Program-made: the position numbers and the translations under genes
Origin: Rhododendron vialii
Taxonomy: Eukaryota > Streptophyta > Magnoliopsida > Ericales > Ericaceae
Direction: 5' to 3'
DNA: 64,000 nt
NCBI RefSeq assembly: GCF_030253575.1
Contig: NC_080565.1
Location: 5,428,001-5,492,000 of the forward strand
Notes under the pieces: generated by a model
Databases searched by the model: none
Told to the model about the DNA's origin: nothing
Seen by the model: only the letters and a program-made list of their open reading frames with translations
Shown: positions 43,901 through 56,100 of the stretch, one piece after another
Layout of the letters: each line of letters begins with the position of its first letter
How positions within the stretch are numbered: position 1 is the stretch's first letter

Positions 43901-45639
43901 AGACTTAAACAGCCACCCATAAAAATAAAATGCGTGTAGAGAGCAATCCAATGTAACACACAAATGCTTAAAAATAAATTAGTTAACATAAAAAGGAGAA
44001 AACGAATTAAATGATATTGATTACAGTAAGAATCAAATTTAAGCTGAAACATTATTTCCTGTAGCTGCGTTAGTATCCCTTCAGATTGAATTTTGGTCCT
44101 CGATTTGTGTGGAAGTTTGAGCCTGCAATCTTTTGAAAAGAGAAAAATAAAGAGTAGGTCTATTCAATAATGAAAATGCACATGTCTATTGTATTCAAAA
44201 TAACATTAACCCCTAAGCTCCAACCGTCAATGTCAAATTCTGTGCTCTAAAAAAAATAAAATAAATCATACCTCATCAAGTCTTTACATCATTGCCCACC
44301 TCCCTGACTTGAATGCCCTGTAATACATATACCAATTGTAATCAGAAACGTAAAGAAGATATTCAATCCAACCCCAGCACTAAAAAATAGTTCTCCGAAC
44401 CATACGAATCCAACCCCAGCACTAAAAAATCACAAATGGTACAACTTACAATTGATCCTGGACTACCAAAACTGACTGAATATATGGATAATCAATTTTT
44501 AGAAATAAAATATACTTATCATTAAAACGGGAGAAGCATATAAACATCATGAAAACAAATACATATACAACCAAACAGTCAAAGTACTCATGTAAGCTAC
44601 CAATATTCATTGAAGCATCACGATCTTGCTCTGGTAAACATAGTCCGACGACAACCATGTTTAAATGCAAAAAGAGCATATTCCAAATTCCGGAAGGCAT
44701 GTTACATTTGTTTAGCTTAACCATAATTTTCTCATAAATGCAATAAATTAGGGGAAAAAATACCTCTTCTTGGCTCACATAGTAAATTGAGCATCCAAGA
44801 GGGCAACATGATGATTCTCAACAGCCCCAATTTCTTAGCAAAAAAGAGTCACTCAAACCTCACGTACACCTCAACTGCAATCAAATGCATCAAGAATACA
44901 ATAAAAAGCCAAACTAATTTAAAGAATCGTAGGAAAAAAAAGACATTACAAAGAAGCATGAAATAAATAAGGATTTCAAACAAAATCAGATACTGTAAAT
45001 AGAAAATATGGACATGAATGCACAAAAACTATTGAGAACTCCAGCCACTTTTGTTACCATATTAGCGCTTATAAATCGAACAGAAACCCATCAAACTATA
45101 TGAAAATAAACAGAGAAATCACCCGAGTATGTATTACCGACCAAGGGGCATCTAGGGCTAGGGATATCCATATTCAAACCATTGGATGTTCGATCTGAGT
45201 GAGAGAGAGAGAGAGAGATTGCAATGAATACCTTCTGAGGCAGCCCTGAGGATCTCCTCAATCTTCTCGCACTTCCTGACGACCTTCCCCGGCTCGATCT
45301 ATATCACCCTGCATTGCGATTTGACGACCTTTCTCGTAGAGCAACGGGTCTTTGTGGAGAGAGAGAGAGAGAGTGTGTGTGAGAGAGAGAGACAGGTTCT
45401 GTGAAATCGGAGAGAGAGCAAGGGGGAACGGGATGAACGTAGTTGTTTTGAGAGAATTTTCATTTGAGATTCCGCTAGGGCTTCCAACAGAATGCCATAT
45501 GTGATAACCCTCGAATGAATCAAGTATTTACAAAAAAGTCATTGTAGAATGAATGGTGGAGATTTATGTAGGCATGAGGATAAATCTAGAGCATTGGTTA
45601 TCTTTTGGATTCAAACACAGGTCTGTTTTATTATATAGA
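40935..45639 (-). mobile_element. Non-autonomous Helitron, 4.7 kb
   Basis: On the minus strand it starts TCTATATAATAAAAC (45639) and ends ..GCACGGGCATACACTAG (40935). A short hairpin (GCCGTGC / GCACGGGC) lies just before the CTAG end, and it sits between host A and T. D1 gives the empty site (AGTGTATATAGTTCC near 24136 against AGTGTATA|TTGTTCC here). No Rep/helicase was seen. A second, degenerate 3' end (ATACTCGTGCATGAAGGCAC near 42160) suggests two stacked elements. An internal duplication lies at about 41275-41450 against 41535-41720. Confidence 0.8.
45232..45356 (-). pseudogene. Captured gene fragment resembling a Fra a 1/Mal d 1-associated protein
   Basis: Minus-strand codons read TKTRCSTRKVVKSQCRVI, a TAG stop, then IEPGKVVRKCEKIEEILRAASEG, ending at a GT donor-like site (45230-45231). 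The spacing RCSTRK..QC..EPGK..RKCEK.EEILR matches my memory of the small plant Fra a 1/Mal d 1-associated protein family, whose role is unclear. The in-frame stop and lack of other exons make it a non-functional fragment inside the Helitron. GA microsatellites and 5'UTR-like sequence lie upstream. Confidence 0.5.
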
Positions 45640-45739
45640 TTGTTCCTTCCTACCCTATGTATATCAGTAATAATCCACTGATTTTCGGTTCGAGGTTCTT
45701 GAATTTGCAGTGTGGTTGATTTTTTATTATTATTGTTAG
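45640..45739. repeat. ARIADNE unit 2, downstream segment, second part
   Basis: Continues D1 homology: TTCCTTCCTACCCTATGTAT, GATTTTCGGTTCGAGGTTCT, GAATTTGCAGTGTGGTTGAT. Interrupted by the TIR element at about 45740. Confidence 0.8.
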
Positions 45740-46177
45740 GAAAATTTATAAAAATAGTCATCCTAGTTTCACCTGAGTCTCATTTTCGTCCTCCAAGTAT
45801 CAATTGCAACTTTTTTGACCTTTAAGTTTGATTTTCGTATCAATTTGGTCTAATTGATAATATTTCTTGGACAAACTGGATGGAAAAAATTAGATTGAGG
45901 GCAGACCTTATCAATTGAACCAACTTAGTTCTAACTACAATGTCCAAACTATCATGAATCTGATTTTTTCCATCCAGTTTAGCCGACAGAAGGTTTTTTT
46001 TTTGCTCAGCAAAACAAAGACTTTATTAGCTCGAAAAGGGTACATTGAGATATCACTCAATAAGCAACAAATGTTTACGGAGCAGAGAGAACAGAAACCA
46101 AACAAAGCAAAACAAGAGGAAGAGGATAAAGACCATCCAACAGAAAATTGGATCGCATCCATCCTCATAAAAAAAAC

Positions 46178-47131
46178 TTACACTTTGACCGTCCTCATTC
46201 CATCAAGATACCCCTTAAAATCCTCCACCGAGTGCACCTTAATATCGAACTTCACTTTGATCCACATAGCAACTCTGGTTTTAATTAGCTCCCCAAGGTC
46301 CTCCACTCGCCAACAAGCATTGTTGAAGACAATATCATTCCTTACCAACCATACGGACCAAATTGTAGCATGGAAGGTTGTTTCCCACAAAAACTTCTCC
46401 AGATTTTTGAATCCAAAATCTAACCACCATGAAAAGAGGTCTAACAAGGATGCCGGACAAACCCAATTGACATGCCACCAATCTAACATTAATGACCAAA
46501 CAACCCAAGAAAATTGACAGTGGAGAAAGAGGTGCTCCGGCGTTTCTACGTGCAAAGAGTAGAAAGGGCACATCACCAATTGGCCCTTTGGTAACATATT
46601 TTTGTAGAGTAAAGCCGACTTTGTGGCCACTTTGTCCTAGAGTGCCATCCACGAAAAAATTTCCACCTTAGGACTCTTCCAAATCGAACCCAACACCCGA
46701 TTTGTAGAGAAGCCCACTTGTTCCCATCTATTATAAACAGATTTTACAGAAAAGCAATTATCAGGAGGCCATCTCCACCTCAACAGATCACACTTGGTTA
46801 GATCCAGCTACACCGGTTGTAGTCTCAAAAGTAGATCCTCGAATTGCGGAATTTCCCAATCCCGTAGCCCTCTCTGGAATAGCAAATTCCATCTATTAGC
46901 TTTGATATCACTAATCACCATCTCTTTTTGAGTAGAGATGAGATAGAGGCGAGGAAACTCCTCTTTAAGGGTTGAGTCCCCTAGCCAAGCTTGATTCCAG
47001 AAAGAGATCTCTTGCCCCGAATGAACCTCTAATTTGAAACCCTCTTGAAGAATGGATCTAATACTAGAATTGGGCTCCCCCACCGAACAGATGTCCTTCC
47101 AAATATTAGAGACTTTACCAGAAGAGGGCAA
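46178..47131 (-). pseudogene. LINE ORF2 C-terminal part (zf-RVT)
   Basis: Two frames: EEFPRLYLISTQ..WNLLFQRGLRDWE in the upper part, and CPFYSLHVETPEHLFLHCQF..VWSLMLDWW in the lower part. The latter is the zinc-binding region that plant L1 elements carry after the reverse transcriptase (C..C...ET..HLFLHC). Frames are broken between them. Confidence 0.75.
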
Positions 47132-47140
47132 CCGAGGTAA

Positions 47141-48514
47141 CTAATATCTTGGCTCCAAATTGTATTTGCCTTTGATCACCTTCACCCAAAGGGAATCACA
47201 GTCTTTATAGAACCTCCACCACCACTTGGCCAGAAGAGCATGGTTTTGTATCATCAGATTCTTGACCCCTAACCCTCCATATTCTTTCTTTTTGGAAATC
47301 ACATCCCATTTGACCAAGTGAATCTTTCTCTTATCCACCGTATCACCCCAGAAAAATTGTCTCTGGATCTTTGCTAACACCTTGGCAACTGACATCGGCA
47401 TTTTGAATAGAGACATGAAGTATATAGGTAAACTTCCAAGGGATGAATTCATTAAAGTAAGTCTACCCCCAGAAGTGTTGAACCTCCTACGCCATACACT
47501 TAGCCTTTTTTCCATTCTTTCAACCCCCGGATCCCATGTTTTGATTCTATTTGGATTAGCTCCCAATGGCAGCCCCAAGTACTTGATTGGCAAGTGATCA
47601 ATTTTGCATCCCATAATTATAGCAAGGGAAGTAACAACCTGGTGGCTCACTTTAATCCCACACAAAGAACTTTTGGAATATTTTATCTTTAATCCTGACA
47701 TAAGTTGAAAACATCGCAAAATTCTTTTGATATTAGCCAACTCCTCCCTATCATTATTCAGGAAATAATTGTGTCGTCAGCAAATTGGAGGTGAGAAACC
47801 ACTATCCCAATTGCTCCATTCGGTCCAACTCTAGCCCCTTAATGATGTTCAGATCCCTCGCCCTTTTAGCAGAATGTTGAGCCCTTCAACCACAATATTG
47901 AATAGAAAGGGAGATAGAGGATCCCCCAGACGAATGCCCTTCTGAATTTGGAATTCCTTTGAAGCAGAATCGTTTATCAGTACAGACATGGACACCATGG
48001 ATATACACTCCTTAATCCAAGCACACCACTTCTCCCCGAAGCCCAATTTTGCTGATAACTCAAGTAAAAATCCCCAATTGACACAACCATAGGCTCTCTC
48101 AAAATCAATTTTCAAGATCAAACCTCTCTGAGAGCTATTTTTCCACCCATGAATAACCTCATTTGCTATAAGAACATCATCCAATATTTGTTTGCCCTCA
48201 ATAAACGCAGCTTGGGATTCACCGATAAGAGGAGGTAAATGGCATTTGAGTCTATTAGCTAGAACTTTAGCAAGCACCTTATAAACCCAACCTACCATAC
48301 TTATCGGACGGAATTCTTTAAAAGACCTGGGGCAATCAACCTTCAGAATTAAAGTTACAAAGGTTGAGTTGATACCTCTAAATAGCTTGCAATTGGAGTA
48401 GAACTCGGAGAAGAATTGCACTAGCAGTTCCTTCATAAACTCCCACCCTTTTTTAACAAACGAGAAGTTGAAGCCATCCGGGTCCGGATCCTTGATACTG
48501 CTACAGTCCTTCAA
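47141..48514 (-). pseudogene. LINE reverse transcriptase region
   Basis: Upper frame (47849-48514): LILKVDCPRSFKEFRPISMV, LANRLKCHLPPLIGESQAAF, GLILKIDFERAYGCVNWGFL and IRLGDPLSPFLFNIVVEG, the finger and palm blocks of L1-type reverse transcriptase. The catalytic FADD box (HLQFADDTII) lies near 47780 in a different frame, followed by a stop. The thumb-side frame (47141-47740) has HLPIKYLGLPLG, RLTLMNSSLGSLPIYFMSLF and KDCDSLWVKVIKGKY. At least two frameshifts. Confidence 0.85.
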
Positions 48515-48573
48515 AGCCGCAAGGATTTTCCCCTCCTCAAGAACTTTATCTACCTGGCTGGAAGTGGCTGGAT

Positions 48574-49551
48574 TTAGGACTCTAGGAGCTCTCCCCCTAG
48601 CATTGGTCTGAGCTTTCTCTCGTCTTTAAAGTTATCACTAAAATAATCAACGGCTGCAGCCTTTATTTCCATGGGATCCTTAAGCACTCTATCATTCACC
48701 TTTATCAAGCCCACCATATTCCTCCAAAACCTGTTATTTGCAATGGCTTGGAAATACCTCATGTTTTTATCCCTCAATTTCATCCAAGTCAACCTAGATT
48801 TTTGTCTCCACATGGTTTCAGCCAGTCGAGATAGCCTCCAAAATTCTATTTTAGCCTTACATCTCAAGGCATCCTCCTCAGAATTGAGTGTTCTCTCCTC
48901 CACCAAAAGATCAAAACGATGAATTTCTGCTTCCTTATCTTGTAAAGCCGCGTTGACATCCCCAAATTCCTCTTTGTTCCATACGTTGAGCTTGTCTTTG
49001 ATTGCTCTCAATTTCTGCAAAATAATATAGCCAGTCCATCCACTCACCTGCGTATTCTCCCATGTTTCCTTAGCAATAGCCATACACTTCGGGTTTGATA
49101 GCCAGATATCCATGAATTTAAACGTTCTTGGGCCCCAATCTCTTCCATCATCTAGCAGCATAATAGGACAGTGATCAGATATGGGCCTGTGGAGCCCCCA
49201 TTGAAGAACTATGAAACTGTCCAACCATTGCTGAGAGAGTAAAAATCTGTCCAAGCGACCAAGGATGGCATGATCTTGGTAGTTGGTCCAAGTAAACTTC
49301 CTCGCAATCATTGGTAAGTCAATTAGCTCCATAGAATTACAAAAATCCACAAAATCCTTCATTCCTCTCTCCATCCGTTGGCACCCTTTCCTTTCACTAA
49401 TAGAGGTAATTTTGTTAAAATCTCCCCCCCATACACCACGGGACAGGGGAGTTCCTTTTCAAACCTAATAATTCGTCCCACAAGACTCTCTTATTTCCCA
49501 CCTCATTAGGAGCATATACATTCACAACACAACAAGGGAACGAATTTGGAA
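48574..49551 (-). pseudogene. LINE endonuclease region (partial)
   Basis: Motifs include NVYAPN, a WGGDFNKIT block reached only through a frameshift at a G-run near 49435, FTWTNYQDHAILGRLDRFLL and HRPISDHCPIMLL (the SDH catalytic box). It is of the apurinic-endonuclease type; the N-terminal part is missing through 5' truncation. Confidence 0.8.
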
Positions 49552-49684
49552 CGACGGAAGTTATCAATTGGACTAATTTGGAACGAAAACCAAACTTCAA
49601 GGTCAAAAGAGTAAAGTTGTAATTGATACTTGGATGACGAAAATGAGACTCGGATAAAACTAAAATGACCATTTATATAAATTT

Positions 49685-50060
49685 ATTATGTTAACCAGAC
49701 TATGACCTGAGGCAAATGCAATTCATATCTTTTGATAAAGTAGACAAACATTGTTTTGGATGGTCACTTTTTGGCAAAATCTATTTAAAGAGGACTAGTA
49801 AAAGTGCACGTGCTAAGTTTCTTGGACCATATGAGATATTAAGATATGTAAATCAAATTTTTTAGAAGAGCTAGTAAATATTGGCTAGTTTATTGGAAAG
49901 TAACTTATAGAAAAAAGTGAGTTCCAAAAGATGTTTATTAAGCCCCTGGTAGCTTCTTTAGTTGATTCGTGGTGATACTAGGCTTATAGCTTCCGTCTCG
50001 TATGACCAATTTAAAACAACAGTACATAATTTGAAGGTTCTCTTCTTCTGTGCTAGTGAC
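49685..50060. repeat. ARIADNE unit 2, downstream segment, third part
   Basis: Continues D1: GTTAACCAGACTATG, GAGGCAAATGCAATTCATAT, TAGTAAATATTGGCTAGTTT, up to GTGCTAGTGACCACCAATAA, which is the empty site of the 24610-27257 solo LTR. Confidence 0.8.
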
Positions 50061-50924
50061 CACCAATAAAATCCTCAAATTCTCTTCTTCTGTACTAGGC
50101 TCATATTCTGCTAAAGGAACAATAAAAGAACCGTACCTTATAGACCGGTACTCCTCATAATCATGAGAAATGAGACGGGCTATTTTTTGACCTTAAAATA
50201 ACAATTCTACCGATTGTTTATAGTGAACTTTTGAGGAAATGTAAAGAATTGGTACTATCTGACAAAATAATCAATCATGTTAATGAGGATATCTATAATG
50301 CGTATGCAATGCTCAATTATCTATTTGACCTATCCAAAAATGAGAACATAGTGTCCAATGATCTATTAGTAAAACTCCATTGATTAAATGACTGACAAAA
50401 TAGAGGAGTTTGCCGTCACTATGGTTGTCGGTGCCATCGAGTTTGAAATTGATGATATTGCCAGCAATTAGCATCATACGTACCATATTAATGAGCTATT
50501 CATTTCCAACCCAATAGTACTCCTGCCATAAACCAATTCTAATTTAAGTAAGCTAATAGTTCATGATGACAAAATCCTGACGATGCCTTCTCAATGCGGT
50601 CAATCTCATTAGTACATATACAAGCAAGAGAATGAAAAAGGACAACTTGAAGGTAATTAACAACCCAAGCAAGAGAATGTACAAGCAACCGTTTACCCTT
50701 TGCTGCCAGAGAGAGAACAACCTAAGTTTTGTTGCAGTTTGATTTGTGACGGTTGTGTGGTCGATCGCTATGCCACTTTGTTCTTTTGGAGGTGTCATTT
50801 CCGTGAAGAATCGTTTCCGTGAAGAAGGTGTCGTCTCCATGAAGAAGCGTGGGCTGGGTTGCTTTGTGGGGGAAAATATAGCAAAGGGCATTTTGGGAAT
50901 GGAAAAAATTGACAAACAGTTCCC
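50061..50924. other. Intergenic, no gene recognised
   Basis: Two opposed short frames (50553-50915 minus, 50746-50979 plus) overlap but have no family motif. No repeat boundary found. Confidence 0.3.
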
Positions 50925-51320
50925 CCTTCCTACCCTATGTATATCAGTAATCCATCAATTTCCGGTTCGAGGTTCTTGAAATTGCAATGTGGCTGATTTA
51001 TTATGTTAACCAGAATATGGCTTGAGGCACATGCAATTCATATCTTTTGGATAAAATAGACAATAAAATATGGGTTTTTACAATTCTAGCACTAAATTCT
51101 TCTTCACAATCGGAAAGGAGGCTTTTGAATTCTCTATACTTTGCCCATGGTCAAACTGTGAGAATTGTCTGTTTTTTTGGGGTTTTAGATTGCAGCAGCA
51201 ATATCGGACTCTGCAGCAAGGCTTTTGAATTCTCTATACTTTGCTCATGGTCAAATTGGGAGAATTGTCTGTTTTTTTGGATTTTTAGATTGCGGCAGCA
51301 ATATCGAACTTCGTAGCCGA
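50925..51320. repeat. Relic of a third ARIADNE unit: downstream segment joined to upstream segment
   Basis: 50925-51045 matches the D segment (CCTTCCTACCCTATGTATAT, TTCCGGTTCGAGGTTCTTGA, AGGCACATGCAATTCATATC). From about 51046 it continues as the U segment (AAAATAGACAATAAAATATG, CTAGCACTAAATTCTTCTTC, GGAGGCTTTTGAATTCTCTA). The last ~85 bp is duplicated (51117-51208 against 51220-51309). No ARIADNE coding sequence lies between. Confidence 0.75.
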
Positions 51321-51592
51321 TAATGTCAGTTTTTGGGTCATAATATGGGCGTCAAATTGGGATTTCCTGATGTTCTTTTGGGCTTGTATAAGTTTGGGTT
51401 TGGAGGCTTGATAGACTTCATCAAGTAAATGGTTTTGGACTTGAAAAGGAGATAGCCTAAAACCAATCAAACCATTCAAGTGGTCCAAGATATTTGCTTT
51501 GCAAAATTGATCCAAAATGATAGTTTGAAAAATCATACTAACTTTTTTGATAAACTAATTGATATTTATTTTGATGATAAGTGTCTACCTGG
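51321..51592. other. Right margin of the inserted 33-kb block
   Basis: Sequence unrelated to the DUF1685 intron, ending at GGAAATTTGAT just before homology resumes. Nothing recognised in it. Confidence 0.4.
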
Positions 51593-51764
51593 AAATTTGA
51601 TGCCTTTTAAGTTGAGACATATGAAGTCATTCTGGGTATGAATTGACTACCCATTAACAAGCCCAAAAAAAAAAAGAAAAAAAGAAAGAAGAGATATCTC
51701 ATGTAAATTGCTAATCCCCCCCTGACACACACCCCCCTCCGGTCCCACCTCCCATTTCCCATTC

Positions 51765-51800
<36 letters not shown>

Positions 51801-53139
51801 TTCTTTTCTTTCTCGTTTGTTTCTTCTTCTTTTTTTCATTTTATTTTCATTTTCGTTTTTTTTTTCATTTTATTTCCTTTTCTTTCTTTTCAGTTTGAAA
51901 TTTTTTTCTCTTTAATAATAGGTTCAAGTCTAATTCTAGGCTTTGTAAAGCAATTGAGAGAAAAAAAAGTATTTCAATTGATCATGTTTATCCGACTGTT
52001 TTATTTTTATTTTTTTGTCCTTCATAGATTAAAAAATATAGTTACAAAAATAAGTGTTTTAATTTTCAATTCGTTTGAACCAGTGCAAAGATGTTATTTT
52101 TCTGATCATTTCATCCTAAACGGTTGTAATAAATTTTTGATTTCAAGGCCTTTCAATGGACACCCTAAGAGAGTCTTGAAACTAAATAATGAGTCTTAGG
52201 GTATTTGTTGAAAGGCCTTCAAAAAAAATTCATTATAACCATTTAAAATAAAATAATAAAAAAAACGATCTTTGCTCTGATTTAACTGAATTGAAAATTA
52301 AAGCACTTAATTCTTGAATTATATTTTTAAATATACAAATGGTGTATTTATAGAAATTAAATAATTAAAAGTAATTAAAAAAATTAAATTAAAAAGTAGG
52401 GGGGGGCCCGAGGGCTCTGCTGTTCCCATTGGCACAGTAGCCCCTACGAAGCCCCTAAAACGTTTCCGTTTTAGTTTTAAAAAAAATAGAAACCAGCCAT
52501 TTGCAATCCTATGGAGTAGAAACGTGATTTGAAGCAACATACTACTGAATCAGTTAAGAGGATCTATGCTAAATAATGGTTAATAAATTTATTAAATTGT
52601 ACTATAGTTAAAAAAAAGTAATCCTAAATATAACATTTGTATTCTGGATTAGTACGTCGTTTGCAAAATACATTTCGTAATTAGTTTCCGAACACTAATT
52701 GTAATCTTAATGAATTTTTTGCTTCACGGCCTTTCAACGAGCACCCTAAGACTCATTATTTAGTTTCAGGACTCTCTTAGGGTTAGGGTGTTCATTGAAA
52801 GGCCTAGGAGCCAAAAATTTATCACGACCATTTAGGATGAAATGATCAGAAAAATAATATCTTTGCACTGGTTCAAACGGATTGAAAATTGAAACACTTA
52901 TTTTCGTAACTATATTTTTTAATCTATAAAGGACAAAAAAAGAAAAATAAAACAGTCGTATAAACATGATCAATTGAAACACTTTTTTTTTTCTCAATTA
53001 CTTTACAAAGCCTAGAATTAGATTTGAACCTATTATTAAAGAGAAAAAAAATTCAAACTAGAAAGAAAGAAAATGAAATAAAATGAAAAAAAAAAATCAA
53101 ACCGGAAAGAAAAAGAAAAAAAAAAAGAAAGAAAGAAGG

Positions 53140-56100
53140 CACTACTACAATAATAAATATGTATCACACTAAAGAAATTCACAAAAATCACGGTTTTCAG
53201 TGAAAGTGTGATAAAAAGTGATACTTAAATTTTTATATCACAGTTTAACTCCAAAACTGAGATAAAAAATGGGTTTTAACACGGAATAAAAGACCTCGCT
53301 TTTGCGGCTTGATAAAAGATTTTAGGGCGAAAAAATGAGATAAAAGATCTCACTCTTGTGGCGAGATAAAAGAGAAAAAATCTCACCCTTGTAGCGTGAT
53401 AAAGATTTTAGGGCAAAAAAGAATGAGATAAAAGACAAAACTCTTGTAGCGAGATAAAAGACAAAAGATCTCACCCTTGTGGCGTGATAAAAAAGAGAAA
53501 AGATCTCACCCTTATTGCGTGATAAAAGATTTTAGGGCGGAACAGAATGAGATAAAAGATCTTGCTCTTGTGCTGAGATAAAAAAAAAAAGATCTCACCC
53601 TTGTAGCGTGATAAAAAACTTAGCGCAGAAAAAAGTGAGATAAATAATCTCACTCTTGCGGCTAAATAAAAAGCCTAGCCATTTAGGCGGGCAGTTTGAA
53701 TTTTCACGTGGGCGGACTGATACTCATTTAGGCGGGTTTTGAAAAATTATGTGAGGAAAACGATGTCGTTTAAGGACTTTGAAAAAAAAATTTTTTTTTT
53801 AAAGGTAAGAAAATAAGCCCTAATTACACTCATCCGAAAAAATCTTTACGTTTCATTTTCATCTTCACGCCCAAAAAGATATATAGAGAGAGAAGGCAAA
53901 TTCCACGAATGGGTTTCACCAGTGCCAGTTGTTTCTTCGACGATGGTGAGTCGAGAATGGAGTTGGGTTTTGAGATTTTGGGGTCCAAAGTTTCTTGAGG
54001 GGCTTATTTGGCTCGAGATCATCGTCGTCAATGGGTTTCTGAGGTTGTCTTATTTTTCAGCTAAAGAGATCGTTGGTCCAGTTTTCGGTTGGATTTGGAT
54101 AAAAATTAATCTTGGTTTTGTGTTTAGTTTTTTTTGAAGCCTATTTTGATGTGCCACTGGTCTTACTCTGTTTCATTACTGATCACAAGAGGATTAATTA
54201 GCAGAGAGAGAAAGAAGTATTCTTGGATTCTTGTCTCTTAATTAAGCAATGATGAATTGGTTAAGTTGAAACTATTTGCCAAGTAATTCCGCAATCTGCG
54301 TTACTGTGTATGTAAGGATGGAACCAGAGGGTATAGTGGCGGCGGCCACCATGTCAAGAATTTTAGAAAATGCAATTATTATATGTGACAATTTTTTTTA
54401 TCTCCAACTTATATAGTCTCGCCACTGCTAGGTTTTTTTTCTTATTTTTTTATTATATTCTAGTAACAAATCTTCTATTTTTTTTTCAAGAAAGAGGACC
54501 CAAAAAAGTATTCCAAAAATAATTTAATGGACCAAAGTGAAATAATATAAAAGATGATGTGTAATTAAGAAAAAGAATTCCACACTCTAACCCTAAAACA
54601 ACTTAACCTAAAAAAATTAAGGGAATTTAATTATTATGCCATTATCGATGCCCAAAATTAAAATTAGTCCTTTTTCATACTCCATGTGTAAATGACAAAC
54701 ATCATTTAGTTTAGTTTTTGTGTTATTTTAATTTTTTCTGGAGCCGATGACTATTAATATTGTAATGCATTTTTGTATTGAGGTTCAGTCTTTACGAACT
54801 TTATCTTGACTTCAATTGAAACCCCACTAATAAGCGGTGGATGAGATCTATCTCCAAATTAGTCATTCTATTAGGTTGGATATCGAGTCAAGCAGAAAGA
54901 TACCCCATTGAATTAATAGGTACCCACCTTATCAACTTATTGCTGACAAGTACATATGTGGACTATTCAAATAGTCTTGGTCTCTCTTATTGGTTTCATT
55001 TAATTAAGAATGATGGTTTGGTGTCTGATGAGAAAATATTATCAACTTATTGTTGAACGAGGGAATCAAAAGGACTGAATGAAATTCATTTCCCATTAAA
55101 TTAATAGGTCCCCACTTTATCAGCTGGTGGCAAACAAGGACCTCATACGTTGTCATTGAAGCTGATTGTAAAAGTCTTCACTGAAAGTTTGCTAAAATAA
55201 ACAAACGAAATGTCTCAATTGCACATTAAATGAGCTTATCCCCACACACGGTCATTCTTGTATTTGAGAAGGATTGTGTGTGAATTTTTTTTGCTCAAAT
55301 CCAATATTGGAAGACTTCCGCACTTCATTAATTTATTTATTTGTTTATTTGTTTGATTGAAGATTCGTCCATTTGGATTGGAGAAGCCAATAAATGTTAT
55401 TTTTTTATTGTTGTGGAAATTAGTATTTTGCGAGACTTGATTTAAGTGAGAGTTTTTGTTAAGAGTTTTTTATTGCACTTTTGGTGAGAGAATTTATAAT
55501 AAATGGTCATACAATATAATATTGCAGAATGAATGAGCATTGGATCCACATTATAATATTGCATCATTATAATGTATGACCTATAATGACTTGCGCCCAA
55601 CTGACATGCTAACCAAGGATGGAACAAAAGGGGTCTAATGGCGGCGACTGCCACGACGAGAATTTTAGAAAATGCAATTATTATATGTGACAATTTTTTT
55701 TATCCCAAACTTATATAGTCTCATTACTGCTAGGTTTTTTTCCTTATTTTTTATTATATACTAGTCATAAATCTTCTATTTTTTTTCATGAAAGAAGACC
55801 CAAAAAAATATTCCAAAACTAAATTTAATGGGCCAAAGTGAAATAATAAAAATGATGATGTGTAATTAAGAAAAAAAATATTCCACACTCTAACACTAAA
55901 ACAACTTAACCTAAAAAAATTAAGGAAATTTAATTATTATGTCATTATCGCTGCCCAAAATTAAAATTAGTCTTCGTTTGTACTCCATGTGTAAATGACA
56001 AACATCATTTAGTTTAGTTTTTGTTATGTTACTTTAATGTTTTCCGGAGCCAATGACTATTAATATTGTAATGTATTTTTTTTTTTTTTTAGTATTCATT

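Larger units (their letters stand above)
45993..49551 (-). mobile_element. 5'-truncated L1-type LINE
   Basis: Minus strand. It starts within the endonuclease domain (VVNVYAPNEVGNKRV) and ends in a poly(A), seen as a T-run at 45994. Flanks CGACAGAAG (45984-45992) and CGACGGAAG (49552-49560) are a 9-bp target duplication with one difference. Order: endonuclease, reverse transcriptase, zinc-binding (zf-RVT) C-terminus. Several frameshifts and stops, so it is dead. The 3' tail GTACCCTTTTCGAGCTAATA matches the other LINE tails in this window. Confidence 0.85.
45740..49684. mobile_element. TIR DNA element split by a LINE
   Basis: The ends are inverted copies of each other: AAATTTATAAAAATAGTCAT..GAGTCTCATTTTCGTC at 45742-45795 against its inverse at 49635-49684. 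About 110 bp more of arm (CAATTGCAACTTTTTTGACC and its partner) is recognisable. Without the LINE it would be about 0.4 kb. D1 lacks it. The target duplication is unclear. Confidence 0.65.

Noticed and set aside
44446..44778. 110-codon minus-strand frame in the Helitron
   Set aside because: Considered as a second captured gene, but no recognisable domain or splice signals. Left as uncertain Helitron interior.
45915..46517. 200-codon plus-strand frame
   Set aside because: It lies antisense to the LINE C-terminal region and crosses the LINE/TIR border. The protein signal is on the minus strand.
53280..53680. Regularly spaced short repeats resembling an array
   Set aside because: These are CACTA subterminal repeats inside a defined element in a plant genome, with variable unit length. 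Not a CRISPR array.
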